Positions 32,913-41,384 of a stretch of 64,000 bases of DNA are shown here, piece by piece. Origin of the DNA: an uncultured beta proteobacterium (GTDB lineage: Bacteria; Pseudomonadota; Gammaproteobacteria; Burkholderiales; Burkholderiaceae_C). Positions within the stretch are counted from its first letter, which is position 1. Each line of letters begins with the position of its first letter. The translations under genes were made by a program, and so were the position numbers. The DNA lies in the NCBI GenBank assembly GCA_903853895.1, contig CAINUX010000093.1:1-64000 (forward strand). The letters run 5' to 3'. The notes beneath the pieces were generated by a model. That model searched no databases, was not told the DNA's origin, and saw only the letters and a program-made list of their open reading frames with translations.

Positions 32913-33869
32913 CTATCGCCTGCCTGCAGCCACATACTTGGGCCAGCCATAGGTTTCTGAGGTGTTTTTGACCTCGGCCCAGGCGGGTTCGAACTTGCCT
33001 TCCTGCAGTGTTCTCAAGTTTTTCTGTATGCAGACTTGCAGGGCAGCAGCAGCTTTGCCGTTGGCCCCGGTGTTGGAGAACGGACGCATGACCAGCAAGT
33101 TTGGCGCCGCAAGAAATCCGTGGTTGAAGGTGTCCAGGTTTTCATAGTTCTTCTTGACCAGCTGGTAAGGCGGCTGCACGGCCAAGTCAAACGGCAACAA
33201 CTTGGCGTTGGAATCACGCTTGAGTTTTTGGATCGGCCCACTGGGCCAGCCACTGGTGCTGAGCATGCCCGCAACCTCACCGGACTTGAGTTTGGCCATT
33301 GCCTGCTCATCGGTATCCACATCGACGAAGCGCATATTCATCACGAAGCGCCGGTCCAGCACACGGCCCAGTGCGCGGGCGGAACCGACCACAGCGACCG
33401 GCAGGTTCTTCAGGTCGGAGAACTTGTCTACCGAGACGGTGATGGTTTCAGTAGGGAGTGGCCAGATGCGTTTTGGCCCCGGGTAGCTGAAGCTATCGGA
33501 CCGAGCCAAGATGTGCAGCAAATTGGCGTTCAGGGGCATGAGCGCCAGTAAGTTGCCGATGTTTTCGTCCGAACCCTTCAAATCCTGCAGGGTGTCCAAC
33601 TGCACAAAGCCCAGTTCGGCCTGATTGGCCGCCAGCGTGGTCAGGTTCTGGAGGCCGCCCTCGGTTTCCACTTCGGTGATGGCAACCTGGTTGCCGCAAA
33701 CCGCGCGAAGATCGGCAAAAAGTTTGGAGTAGCCCTTGCCTTTTTTTCCGGTGGCAATGCGCAGGCCGTCACTGGGCTCAGCAGGTGTGTCCTGCGCATA
33801 GATGGACAGCGGGGCAGCAGCCAACAGAGCGATTGCGAGTGCTGTAAGGGTGGAATTGAATGTTTTCAT
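32913..33869 (-). CDS. TAXI-family TRAP-type solute-binding protein
   Basis: The 318-residue periplasmic protein has a signal peptide (about 1-25, ending SIYAQ) and the TAXI layout. LRIATGKKGKGYSKLFADL opens the mature protein, VETEGGLQNLTTLAANQAELGFVQLD lies in the first lobe, and KSGEVAGMLSTSGWPSGPI in the second. TAXI proteins deliver ligands such as glutamate-like or dicarboxylate compounds to a fused DctQM permease. No such permease is in the window, so this is an orphan. The start ATG at 33869 has AAGGAG 6 bases upstream, an excellent ribosome site. Confidence 0.82.
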   Translation of the reverse strand: MKTFNSTLTALAIALLAAAPLSIYAQDTPAEPSDGLRIATGKKGKGYSKLFADLRAVCGNQVAITEVETEGGLQNLTTLAANQAELGFVQLDTLQDLKGSDENIGNLLALMPLNANLLHILARSDSFSYPGPKRIWPLPTETITVSVDKFSDLKNLPVAVVGSARALGRVLDRRFVMNMRFVDVDTDEQAMAKLKSGEVAGMLSTSGWPSGPIQKLKRDSNAKLLPFDLAVQPPYQLVKKNYENLDTFNHGFLAAPNLLVMRPFSNTGANGKAAAALQVCIQKNLRTLQEGKFEPAWAEVKNTSETYGWPKYVAAGRR

Positions 33870-33912
33870 ATTGATCTCCTTGATGTAAATGGGATGCCTT
33901 GAATAGGGGAAG

Positions 33913-34086
33913 TCAGAGACCCGTGGTCCCGTTCGTTTGCGAGCCAGGAAGCACAATGGACTCACGGGGTTGGGGATTGGTCGAGAGAGTCGACGCCGGT
34001 TGCATCAGCGCGCCAACCGTCGCTACCACTGCCAGCAGCAGCACGATCGCGCTGCCGATGAGTCGTAGTCTTTTCCAGAAGTTCAT
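33913..34086 (-). CDS. Small single-span membrane protein, 57 aa
   Basis: The reading frame starts with ATG at 34086, preceded by AAGGAG at good spacing, and overlaps the end of the upstream gene by 4 bases, so it is translated. The protein begins MNFWKRLRLIG and continues with one transmembrane helix (about 9-28). A periplasmic Pro/Ser/Thr-rich tail follows. No family is recognised. Position between a coiled-coil membrane protein and the TAXI protein suggests it is a small subunit of the same membrane assembly. Confidence 0.7.
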   Translation of the reverse strand: MNFWKRLRLIGSAIVLLLAVVATVGALMQPASTLSTNPQPRESIVLPGSQTNGTTGL

Positions 34087-34868
34087 TGATTGCTCCTTGT
34101 TGTGGTCATAGTCATGTTTTCTGGCAAGTGCAGCGCATCCATGCGGTCCAGGCTGCGGTTGTCCAACAGGGTGCGGGTGGGGCCGTCGGAGCTGGTCATT
34201 TGCACGTCGAGTTCGGCGAACACGCAGTTGAAGCGGTCTTGTACGGTGCGCAGGGCGGTGTCCGTCAGCAGGTCCTGCATCAAGTTGTCGGTGGCATGCG
34301 GATCCATCATCTCGCTGGCGTCTCCGATAGCCAGTGCTATGCGCCAATCGCTCTCCTTGCGTTTGACGGTGTCCTGAAACTCCTTCAGCGCGTTGTTGGC
34401 TTCCCGCAATTTGCCCAGGTTGATGCTGTGAAACTGCTGCAGGCGGGCCAAGGCGCGCTCCTGGGCAACAGGTACGTGGTTCGGGTCACGTTTGCGGCTT
34501 TCTTCCAGCATTTGCTCAATGGACTCAATCTGACCGCCTACCTTGACCAGCGCACCGCGAAACGCCTTCAAGCGGTCCGCCCTGCGCAGCACTTCGTTCT
34601 GTAACTGCTCAATGGGGCTGCGCCGTGCTTCTGCCTTGCGAGCGGCCAGCAGGCCGTTTTCCAGTTTTTGGCCCAACAGTGGAAGCGCCTGCACTGCTGC
34701 AAAGCCGGCGATCAGTACGCCGCCGAGTACCAGCAGACCGACACCACCCGTGGCGGCCAACCACACAATGGGTGAAAGCAGGGCCAGTCCGACTAAGCCG
34801 GCTGTCACGGACAGGACGCGTACCCACGGCACATGCTTGGCGTGGATTCGTTTGTGATGTGGGTTCAT
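34083..34868 (-). CDS. Membrane protein with coiled-coil domain, unknown
   Basis: The protein of about 261 residues has two closely spaced transmembrane helices (about 15-35 and 41-62). A long cytoplasmic charged helical region (about 70-190) follows, with heptad-like spacing that resembles PspA-type coiled coils in style, and then a C-terminal domain rich in Asp and Met. No family was recognised with certainty. ATG at 34868 follows a GAGGAG ribosome site. It is the first of a tight group with the 57-residue protein, the TAXI protein and the SPFH protein. Together these suggest a membrane scaffold or stress assembly, which is an inference. Confidence 0.6.
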   Translation of the reverse strand: MNPHHKRIHAKHVPWVRVLSVTAGLVGLALLSPIVWLAATGGVGLLVLGGVLIAGFAAVQALPLLGQKLENGLLAARKAEARRSPIEQLQNEVLRRADRLKAFRGALVKVGGQIESIEQMLEESRKRDPNHVPVAQERALARLQQFHSINLGKLREANNALKEFQDTVKRKESDWRIALAIGDASEMMDPHATDNLMQDLLTDTALRTVQDRFNCVFAELDVQMTSSDGPTRTLLDNRSLDRMDALHLPENMTMTTTRSNQ

Positions 34869-34991
34869 AGTTTCTCCTCTGGTTGCTGTGAAATTTGGGC
34901 GTAGCTTGTCCCCGCAGCGCTCGTGGCACTGCAAAACTTCGGGACGGTTTGGGTTGAGACTGGGGTGGGCCAGTCGTGGTCGGCTAGCCGC

Positions 34992-36047
34992 CTATGGCGG
35001 TGGTCCGTTGAGGGCGTCCAATGCTCTCAGCGTCTCAACGCTGATCCAGCCCTGTGCCTCTTTGTAGACGGGTAGCAATGCGGTGCGCCACTGGTTCAAC
35101 TCTTGTGGCGTGGCTGTGTGAACGGTCAACTTGCCACTGGCTTTGATGTGCTCCAGCGCTTTGGTGTTTTCGGCACCTGCGATGCTGTTCTCGAAAACGC
35201 TGGCATCGTGCAGCGCACCTTCCAGGGCGATGCGGATGTCGGCTGGTAGCTTGTCCCAGAAGGGCTTGTTCACAATAACTGCATATGCCAGGTAACCATG
35301 GTTGGATACGGTCAGATGTCTTTGCACATCGTGCAGCCGTTGCGTCTCGATATTGGTGGGCGTGTTCTCCTGACCATCGAGCTGGCCGCTGCGCAGTGCC
35401 TCATAGACGTTTGCCAAAGGCGACACCGATGCCTGCGCACCCAGCGTCTTCATCTGTGATACCAGTACACGCGAAGCCTGCACCCGAACTTTCAAGGCCT
35501 TGAAGTCGTCCACCGATTGCAAAGGTCGATTGGCGCTGAAAACCTTGAAACCATTGTCCCAGAAGGCCAGTCCCTTGACACCATGCGGCTCCAGCTTCCC
35601 GAGCAGTGATGCGCCCACAGGGCCGTTTACCGCGGCCCTGAAGGCAGCTCGGTCCTTGAACAGGAACGGGAGGTCAAAAACTTCGAAGTCCCCGCCACCC
35701 AGGCTTGCGAGTTTCGACAGCGATGGTGCAATCATCTGCACCGCGCCCAGTCGCAGTGCGTCCAACTCTTCACGGTCCTTGTAAAGTTGGCTGTTGGGAT
35801 AGATCTCAACGCGCACCTTGCCGCCGGTGCGGCTTTCTGCCAGTTCCTTGAATCGCAACGCAGCTTTGCCCTTGGCGGTGTCGGGTGTGACCACATGGCT
35901 GAACTGGAGCACGATGGGGGTTTGCGCGCTGGCAGGGCCGTACCCCGCAAGGGCTGCTACTGCGAGTCCACCGGCAATCCATCGGGTCAGAGTCCTACGG
36001 GCTGCGGTGGGCTGCGTGGCGGTGAGGGGTCTGGTGTGGTTCATCAT
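34992..36047 (-). CDS. DctP-type TRAP solute-binding protein
   Basis: The 351-residue periplasmic protein has a long Tat- or Sec-like leader (RRTLTRWIAGGLAVAALAG, cleavage after ASAQ) and the DctP fold. Motifs include LQFSHVVTPDTAKGKAALRF, the conserved VRVEIYPNSQLYKDREELDALRLGAVQM block, and KVRVQASRVLVSQMKTLGA with the carboxylate-binding Arg. DctP proteins normally bind organic acids for a DctQM permease. None is encoded here. The gene is divergent from a histidine kinase gene across a 134-base region containing a 32-bp dyad, which points to control by, or signalling to, that kinase. Confidence 0.85.
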   Translation of the reverse strand: MMNHTRPLTATQPTAARRTLTRWIAGGLAVAALAGYGPASAQTPIVLQFSHVVTPDTAKGKAALRFKELAESRTGGKVRVEIYPNSQLYKDREELDALRLGAVQMIAPSLSKLASLGGGDFEVFDLPFLFKDRAAFRAAVNGPVGASLLGKLEPHGVKGLAFWDNGFKVFSANRPLQSVDDFKALKVRVQASRVLVSQMKTLGAQASVSPLANVYEALRSGQLDGQENTPTNIETQRLHDVQRHLTVSNHGYLAYAVIVNKPFWDKLPADIRIALEGALHDASVFENSIAGAENTKALEHIKASGKLTVHTATPQELNQWRTALLPVYKEAQGWISVETLRALDALNGPPP

Positions 36048-36097
36048 GGTTTCCCGTTTGGTGCCTGAAGTCTAGTCGTGGCTTTGGGGTGCCAGAA

Positions 36098-36129
36098 GTG
36101 TGGCCATCCACAGATGTGGCTTTCCACAC
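36098..36129. promoter_or_regulatory. 32-bp dyad between dctP and kinase genes, candidate operator
   Basis: GTGTGG (36098-36103) pairs with CCACAC (36124-36129), and inside it CCACA (36108-36112) pairs with TGTGG (36115-36119), all around one centre. Twelve of fifteen arm positions are symmetric. The position between divergent promoters and next to a response regulator gene fits an operator for that regulator. Confidence 0.5.
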
Positions 36130-36181
36130 CTCGGGCGGGAAAGTCCCGTTTGAACGAGGCTAGGCAACCTAGAATTTGTCG

Positions 36182-38137
36182 ATGCCCCTCGTTCAATTCC
36201 CTCAGGCGCTCGCGCCGCACCAGATAGAGTCGATTGCCAAGCGCTTGTTCTGGTTGCTGCCGGCTGTATTGGCGTTGGTGTTTGTGGCCATGATGGCCCT
36301 CTGGGCAGAGTTCAACGATGCACAGTCGCGCAAGGTCTACCAGGAAACGCTCTTAGCAGACGCGCTGAGTGTGGAGGCTCAACTGACCGCTCGTCAGGAC
36401 ATGGAAAAGGTACGCCTGAAAGATGTCGCAAGCCGTCTGCCACTCGGTGCCAAAGACCCCGTTGCAAGTCTGGCCCTCATGCCTGAAGTGGTTGCAGGGC
36501 TGGACCGGTTGTGGAACCGTCTGGTCTGGCTGGATGACAACAATCAGGTGATTGCCCGTGCCGAGCGCAAGGCGCCCATTTCTGCCAATAGCAGTGACGA
36601 ACTTCGCATCCAGTCCACAGGGCAGGCAGATCACTATGTAGCGCCATTGCAGGACACGCAGGGTTTCAACCGTGGCAAATTGCTGGCACGGTTTGACATC
36701 ACTGACTTGTTGCGCAGTACCGATCTGGTTTGGCTGAACCGGCGTTACGAGGTGAACTTCGTCTCCGAGCTCGGTCAGGTCATTGCCACAACGGCGTCCG
36801 CCGCCAGACCCCCTTTGGGCACGGGATATGAAAAACCGCTGGCCGGCTTCAAAGATACAACCTTGCGCCTGACACCCTTTGATGCGCCTGAGTCGTGGCG
36901 CCAGCACCCGAAGACATTGGCGCTGCTGGGCGGGCTGTTGCTGCTGGGCATGGCGGCTTCTGCGCTGACGCGCCACGAAATGCGCCTGGTCGCGCGTGCC
37001 AATGCACAAACGCAAACCGAGATTGCCTGGCGTCAAGCGATGGAAGACTCGGCGTTCGTTGGTCTTCGTGCCCGGGATGCCGATGGCCGGATTTTGTATG
37101 TCAACAAGACGCTGTGCGATATGGTCGGCTATAGCCGCGCCGAACTGGTCGGGTTGATGCCACCACTGCCATTTTGGCCGCCGGATGCGGTGGACGACCT
37201 GATGGCGCGCAACCTGAAAACACTGGCTGGCTATACGCCAACAACGGGTTTCGAGACGCGGTGGCGGCACAGGGATGGACACTTGGTCGACGTCATGATC
37301 TTCGAGTCACGACTGGTCAACGCGCGGGGAACTCACATCGGCTGGATGGGCTCCATCATCGACATCAGCGAGCGCAAGCGGCTGGAAGAAAGAGACCGCC
37401 AACACGGCGAAACGCTGGCCCAGCATGCACGTCTGAATGACATGGGGTTGCTGGCGTCGGAGCTTTCACATGAACTCAACCAGCCGCTGACAACCATACT
37501 GAGCTACAGCGCCGGTCTGAACATGTCGCTGAAACAGTTGCCCGGCGTGGACCCGGACGACCTGGTTGCCATCAACGAGATCGTTCGGCACGCGGGCAAA
37601 GCCGGTGAAATCGTTAACTGGATCCGCCGACAGGCATCCCGCTCGGAGCCGGTGCGCAAGCAGTGCGATCTGAATGCCATCATTACCGATGTGCTGCAAT
37701 TGCGAAAGCGACACATCCAGCAGGCCCACGCCAAGCTGGTTACCGATTTGTCACTCCATGGCGCTGATGTGATTGCGGACCGTATTGGCATTGAGCAGGT
37801 CATCTCCAACTTGGTACGAAACGCTGCAGACGCGGTGAATGGCCAGTCTGGCAGAGGCATCATTGGCATTGCTACCAAGGTATTGGGCGGTTCTGAAGGG
37901 GGCAAGAAGAGCATCGAGGTTGCTGTGCGCGATAACGGGCCAGGCTTGCAGGGTCGCACCATAGACATGCTGTGCACCACGTTCTATTCCACCAAGAGCG
38001 ACGGCATGGGCTTGGGTCTGGGTATCTGCCGCACCATTGTGGAATCCCATGGCGGCAACCTGTTTGCGGAAGAAGCCCTGGGCGGTGGTGCCCAATTCAG
38101 GTTCACCCTGCCACTCGTGACTCCATCTGCTCCTTGA
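36182..38137 (+). CDS. PAS-containing sensor histidine kinase
   Basis: The 651-residue inner membrane kinase has a first transmembrane helix (about 22-45), a periplasmic sensor domain (about 46-240) and a second helix (about 243-262). Next come a PAS domain (about 280-395, including GRILYVNKTLCDMVGYSRAELVG) and a HisKA domain with phospho-acceptor His430 in SELSHELNQPLTT. The HATPase domain has NLVRNAADAV (N box), DNGPG (G1) and GMGLGLGIC (G2). The layout resembles DctS/FixL-type kinases for organic acids. ATG at 36182 is preferred over the TTG six bases earlier. The response regulator gene follows by 7 bases. It is divergent from dctP. Confidence 0.9.
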   Translation: MPLVQFPQALAPHQIESIAKRLFWLLPAVLALVFVAMMALWAEFNDAQSRKVYQETLLADALSVEAQLTARQDMEKVRLKDVASRLPLGAKDPVASLALMPEVVAGLDRLWNRLVWLDDNNQVIARAERKAPISANSSDELRIQSTGQADHYVAPLQDTQGFNRGKLLARFDITDLLRSTDLVWLNRRYEVNFVSELGQVIATTASAARPPLGTGYEKPLAGFKDTTLRLTPFDAPESWRQHPKTLALLGGLLLLGMAASALTRHEMRLVARANAQTQTEIAWRQAMEDSAFVGLRARDADGRILYVNKTLCDMVGYSRAELVGLMPPLPFWPPDAVDDLMARNLKTLAGYTPTTGFETRWRHRDGHLVDVMIFESRLVNARGTHIGWMGSIIDISERKRLEERDRQHGETLAQHARLNDMGLLASELSHELNQPLTTILSYSAGLNMSLKQLPGVDPDDLVAINEIVRHAGKAGEIVNWIRRQASRSEPVRKQCDLNAIITDVLQLRKRHIQQAHAKLVTDLSLHGADVIADRIGIEQVISNLVRNAADAVNGQSGRGIIGIATKVLGGSEGGKKSIEVAVRDNGPGLQGRTIDMLCTTFYSTKSDGMGLGLGICRTIVESHGGNLFAEEALGGGAQFRFTLPLVTPSAP

Positions 38138-38144
38138 AAACACT

Positions 38145-38804
38145 ATGAAAACCAACCAAACGATTTACCTTTGCGACGACGATGAGGGGGTGCGCAACGC
38201 ACTGTCGTACCTATTGAAGAAACATGGATTCACCGTGAGTGCCTATGGCAGTGGCCCTGAGCTGCTCGCTGCGATCGATGCTGCATCGAAACCAGTGCGT
38301 GGGCTCTTTGTGCTGGATGGCCGCATGGAGCCGATGTCGGGTGCCGTGGTGCATGAGCAACTGCGTTGCAGAGGACTCGAAAGGCGCAATCCAGTCATCT
38401 TTTTGAGTGGCCATGGTGACATTCCTGCGGCGGTGACAGCAATGGAGAGGGGCGCCCTGAGCTTCGTCGAGAAACCCCACACCGAAGAGAAGCTGCTTCC
38501 CCTGATTCACCAGGCTCTGGAACTGGAGGAGAAGTGGCAGGCCGCTGCTCGGCGCAGTGACTTTTTGCAGTCCATGTGGGCGAGCCTGACTCAGCGGCAG
38601 CGCCAGATAGCCCTTTACAAGGCTGACGGCGAGTTGAACAAGATCATCGGTGCCAAACTGGATATTGGCGAGCGCATGGTTGAGGAGCACTGGGTCAAGG
38701 TGCGCGACAAACTGGGCGTGGACACAGTCGCTGCACTGGCCACTACCGTTGCTGAGTTGCGTGTTTGCGGAGTTGATCTGTCTGTTGATGCCGTTGCGCC
38801 ATGA
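38145..38804 (+). CDS. Response regulator, FixJ/DctR type
   Basis: The 219-residue protein has a receiver domain (1-120) with acidic pair Asp11/Asp12, phospho-acceptor Asp58 in FVLDGRMEPMSG, LSGHGD and the conserved Lys in VEKPH. A LuxR/FixJ-like HTH domain (about 148-205) begins LTQRQRQIALYKADGELNKIIGAKL. The HTH is more divergent than usual: the common GxxNKxIA motif reads GELNKIIG. It should act as a DNA-binding partner of the kinase encoded 7 bases upstream. The likely target is the 32-bp dyad between dctP and the kinase gene. Confidence 0.87.
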   Translation: MKTNQTIYLCDDDEGVRNALSYLLKKHGFTVSAYGSGPELLAAIDAASKPVRGLFVLDGRMEPMSGAVVHEQLRCRGLERRNPVIFLSGHGDIPAAVTAMERGALSFVEKPHTEEKLLPLIHQALELEEKWQAAARRSDFLQSMWASLTQRQRQIALYKADGELNKIIGAKLDIGERMVEEHWVKVRDKLGVDTVAALATTVAELRVCGVDLSVDAVAP

Positions 38805-38820
38805 CGGGTCCAACGTGCGT

Positions 38821-40182
38821 TTAAGGCCTTTGTACAGCCAGTCGCCACAGCGCGTCCAGCGTGCGCTCCTGCCAGACCGAGTACGCCGAGTAGTGGCCCC
38901 GGTTTTGATCGGGGTCTGCGCTGACCCCGCCAATCGCATAGACCACTCCGTTGCGGGTCAGCGGGTCGAAGATGAAGCCTGACTCCAGTCCATAGGCAAA
39001 GCCCATATGCCCGACCCCGGTGAGCCCACCGTGTTCCAGAAAGCGGTCGCCGGTTGAAGGGCCGCTCACATCCACAAACCGCTGCGTGCCCAGCCCCCAG
39101 GCGTGCATAAAACCGTTCCCGGTGTCGCCGTTGTCGTGGTTCGGGTTCGCACGCCATTGCGGCTGCAGCATGGCCGACACAGCCTGCGGGCTCAGCATGC
39201 GCACCCCGTTCAGCGTGCCGCGGTTCATCAGCATTTGCATGACCAGGCCCAGGCCCCCCACGCTGGTGCGCAGCCCACCCTGCGGACCAAAGCCGGTTGC
39301 GTTGGTGCCGGGCACATAGGCGTCCAGGCCCGCGCGCGGGGTGGGCGTCTTGCCCTGGAAGTCGTCGACCTGGGGCACCCAGGGGCCGTTGGCATCCCAC
39401 ACGTTGTCGCGACCCTTGCGGTACAACACCGCGACATGGGCGATGTCGGCGGCGGCCAATGTTTCGGGTGTGAAGCCTCCGGCGATCCCCAGCGGCTGTA
39501 GCACCTCCTTTTGCATATAGAGGTCAAAGCGCTGCCGCGTGATGGCCTCGATGACGGTGCCCACCACGCCGAAATTGAGGTTGCAGTAGGTGAAGTAGCG
39601 TCCGGGCGAGTGGTCTGACTTCGGTTCAGGTACGGCCCAGATTGCGCCTTGCCCGGCCCTGCCAACTGCCTGTTGCAGTACGTTCTTTAGCGATGTTTCA
39701 AGGGAAAAGAAGTAGCCGCCATCGTCCCGCAGCGATGAGGTGTGGTTGAGCAACATGCGGGTGGTGATGGGCGTGTCGGCAAAGTGCGGGTTGCGCACCT
39801 TGTAGCCCAGGTACTGGCCGATGTCGGCATCGAGATCAAGCTGTCCTGCATCCACCAGCCGCATGGCGCCTATGGTGGTCACCAGTTTGGAAATGGATGC
39901 CATGCGGTACAGCGTGTCATGGTCAGGCGCCATGCCCTTATCCGAACTACCCGCGATGCCCGCATTGCCAGTCGCAACCACGCGCTGCCCGTAGTGGCCC
40001 TCAAAGACGACCTGCCCGCCACGAATCACCAGCGCCGACAGGCTGCTCAAGGGTCTTGCAGGGTCTGAAACAATGGCCTGCAGCGTGCTGGACAGTGCGG
40101 GGTTGGCGGGGCTGGCGGCGTGGATGCTGGGCATGGTAATCAGGACAGTGGTGGCTAGCAGCAGGAGTCGCAATGCGCGCAT
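38821..40182 (-). CDS. Secreted serine beta-lactamase-like hydrolase (class C/EstB/DD-peptidase fold)
   Basis: The 453-residue protein has a signal peptide (about 1-23, ending SIHA) and the serine beta-lactamase fold. The SxxK motif is Ser96-Ile-Ser-Lys99, YCN gives the YxN motif near residue 200, and HGG near residue 400 takes the place of KTG. Such proteins include AmpC, esterases, D-aminopeptidases and DD-peptidases; sequence alone does not choose between them. The location at the end of the murein operon makes a D-amino-acid peptidase plausible. ATG at 40182 gives a clean signal peptide. The gene starts 9 bases after the epimerase stop, so they are cotranscribed. Confidence 0.85.
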   Translation of the reverse strand: MRALRLLLLATTVLITMPSIHAASPANPALSSTLQAIVSDPARPLSSLSALVIRGGQVVFEGHYGQRVVATGNAGIAGSSDKGMAPDHDTLYRMASISKLVTTIGAMRLVDAGQLDLDADIGQYLGYKVRNPHFADTPITTRMLLNHTSSLRDDGGYFFSLETSLKNVLQQAVGRAGQGAIWAVPEPKSDHSPGRYFTYCNLNFGVVGTVIEAITRQRFDLYMQKEVLQPLGIAGGFTPETLAAADIAHVAVLYRKGRDNVWDANGPWVPQVDDFQGKTPTPRAGLDAYVPGTNATGFGPQGGLRTSVGGLGLVMQMLMNRGTLNGVRMLSPQAVSAMLQPQWRANPNHDNGDTGNGFMHAWGLGTQRFVDVSGPSTGDRFLEHGGLTGVGHMGFAYGLESGFIFDPLTRNGVVYAIGGVSADPDQNRGHYSAYSVWQERTLDALWRLAVQRP

Positions 40183-40191
40183 CTCGGCTCC

Positions 40192-41292
40192 TCAGTACTG
40201 TTGCACATCGGTCAGGCCGAGCACGGCCGTGATACCCAGACCGGGCGCATCGCTTAAGTTGATCCACGGGCCGTTCATCGTCAGACCGCCAGTGATGGCG
40301 CTGCCCTGGCACAGCTGAGGCCCGTCAAGGTCAACCAGCGTGACGACGTCGGCATGGGCTACCGCAAAGTGCGCGGCGGCGGTGACGCTGATGCCGCTTT
40401 CCAGCATGCAGCCCACCATGCAGGTGCGGTGGTGCTGGCGCGTGAGGTTGGCCACTTCTATGGCCTGGCTGATGCCACCGGTTTTCATCAGCTTGATGTT
40501 GACGATGTCGGCGCTGTAGGTGCTCAAAATGTGCAGCGCGTCTTTTACCGAAAACACGGCCTCGTCGGCCAGGATGGGGGTGAGCGTGTGGTCGGTGACG
40601 AACTTCAACCCTGCCACGTCATCCGCCTTCACCGGTTGCTCGACAAACTCCAGTTCCACGCCTGCGGCCTCCAGCGCCTGTATCACTTGTACGGCCTGCT
40701 TGGGCGTCCATCCCTGATTCGCGTCCAGACGCAAGGCCACTTTGGGCCCCACGGCGTGGTGGATGGCCAGCGTGCTCTGCACGTCCTCGCGCCAGCTGCG
40801 CCCTCCGACCTTGACCTTCAGCGCATCAAAGCCTTCGGCCACTGCGCGCAAGCAGTCTTGCACCATGGTGGCGCTGTCGTTGACGCTGATCGTCACATCG
40901 GTTTTGAGGCGCGGTGTTCCACCCCCCAGCAACTGGTACAGCGGCACGCCAAATTGCTGGGCGCGCAAGTCGTACAGCGCGATCTCGAGTGCTGCCTTCA
41001 GGCTGGTGTGGTGCACGACGGCATGGTGCACGGTGGCCAGCAGTGCGTTGAAATCCAGCAGGTCCCGGCCCAGCAGCCGGGGCGCGATCAGGGCCAGTGC
41101 GGCGCGCATGGAACCCAGCAGGTCGCCGGTGATGACGGCCGTTGCCGGTGCTTCGCCGTAGCCCTTGAGACCAGTATCAGTTTCGATGATGAGGACCAGA
41201 TCGTGCACTTCGGTCACGGTGCGCAGGGCGGTCTTGAACGGCACTTTCAGCGGCAGCCGGATCTCGCCAACGGTGATACGTTGAATCAGCAT
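40192..41292 (-). CDS. L-Ala-D/L-Glu epimerase (dipeptide epimerase, enolase superfamily)
   Basis: This 366-residue cytoplasmic enzyme converts L-Ala-D-Glu, released from murein peptides, to L-Ala-L-Glu, which ordinary peptidases can use. It has the muconate lactonizing enzyme fold. The catalytic Lys pair is in ALKVKVGG (about 155-162). Metal ligands are Asp in LRLDANQGW, Glu in EFVEQP and Asp in LADEAVFS. The second catalytic Lys is in NIKLMKTGG, and a DLDGP motif near the C-terminus is typical of dipeptide epimerases. ATG at 41292 starts the canonical first strand. A copy of the hairpin repeat lies just upstream, between this gene and the kinase gene. Confidence 0.92.
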   Translation of the reverse strand: MLIQRITVGEIRLPLKVPFKTALRTVTEVHDLVLIIETDTGLKGYGEAPATAVITGDLLGSMRAALALIAPRLLGRDLLDFNALLATVHHAVVHHTSLKAALEIALYDLRAQQFGVPLYQLLGGGTPRLKTDVTISVNDSATMVQDCLRAVAEGFDALKVKVGGRSWREDVQSTLAIHHAVGPKVALRLDANQGWTPKQAVQVIQALEAAGVELEFVEQPVKADDVAGLKFVTDHTLTPILADEAVFSVKDALHILSTYSADIVNIKLMKTGGISQAIEVANLTRQHHRTCMVGCMLESGISVTAAAHFAVAHADVVTLVDLDGPQLCQGSAITGGLTMNGPWINLSDAPGLGITAVLGLTDVQQY

Positions 41293-41327
41293 GGGCGTGG
41301 CTCCCTGGGTAGTTGTCGTTCTTGTGG

Positions 41328-41384
41328 TGCTATCGTAAATATAGCGACATAGTCATATTCCACGAGGGCTAAAGGCCAGTTTTT
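41328..41384 (+). repeat. Dispersed hairpin repeat, copy 3
   Basis: GCTAT (41329-41333) and ATAGC (41341-41345) form the stem, followed by an AT-rich spacer and the core ACGAGGGCTAAAGGCC with a T-rich end that reaches the stop codon of the kinase gene (41384-41386). It lies between two genes of the same operon direction. Confidence 0.75.

Noticed and set aside
38821-40182. Calling the serine hydrolase a beta-lactamase resistance gene
   Set aside because: The fold is shared with esterases and D-peptidases; the SxxK and YxN motifs do not distinguish them, and HGG replaces the KTG motif.
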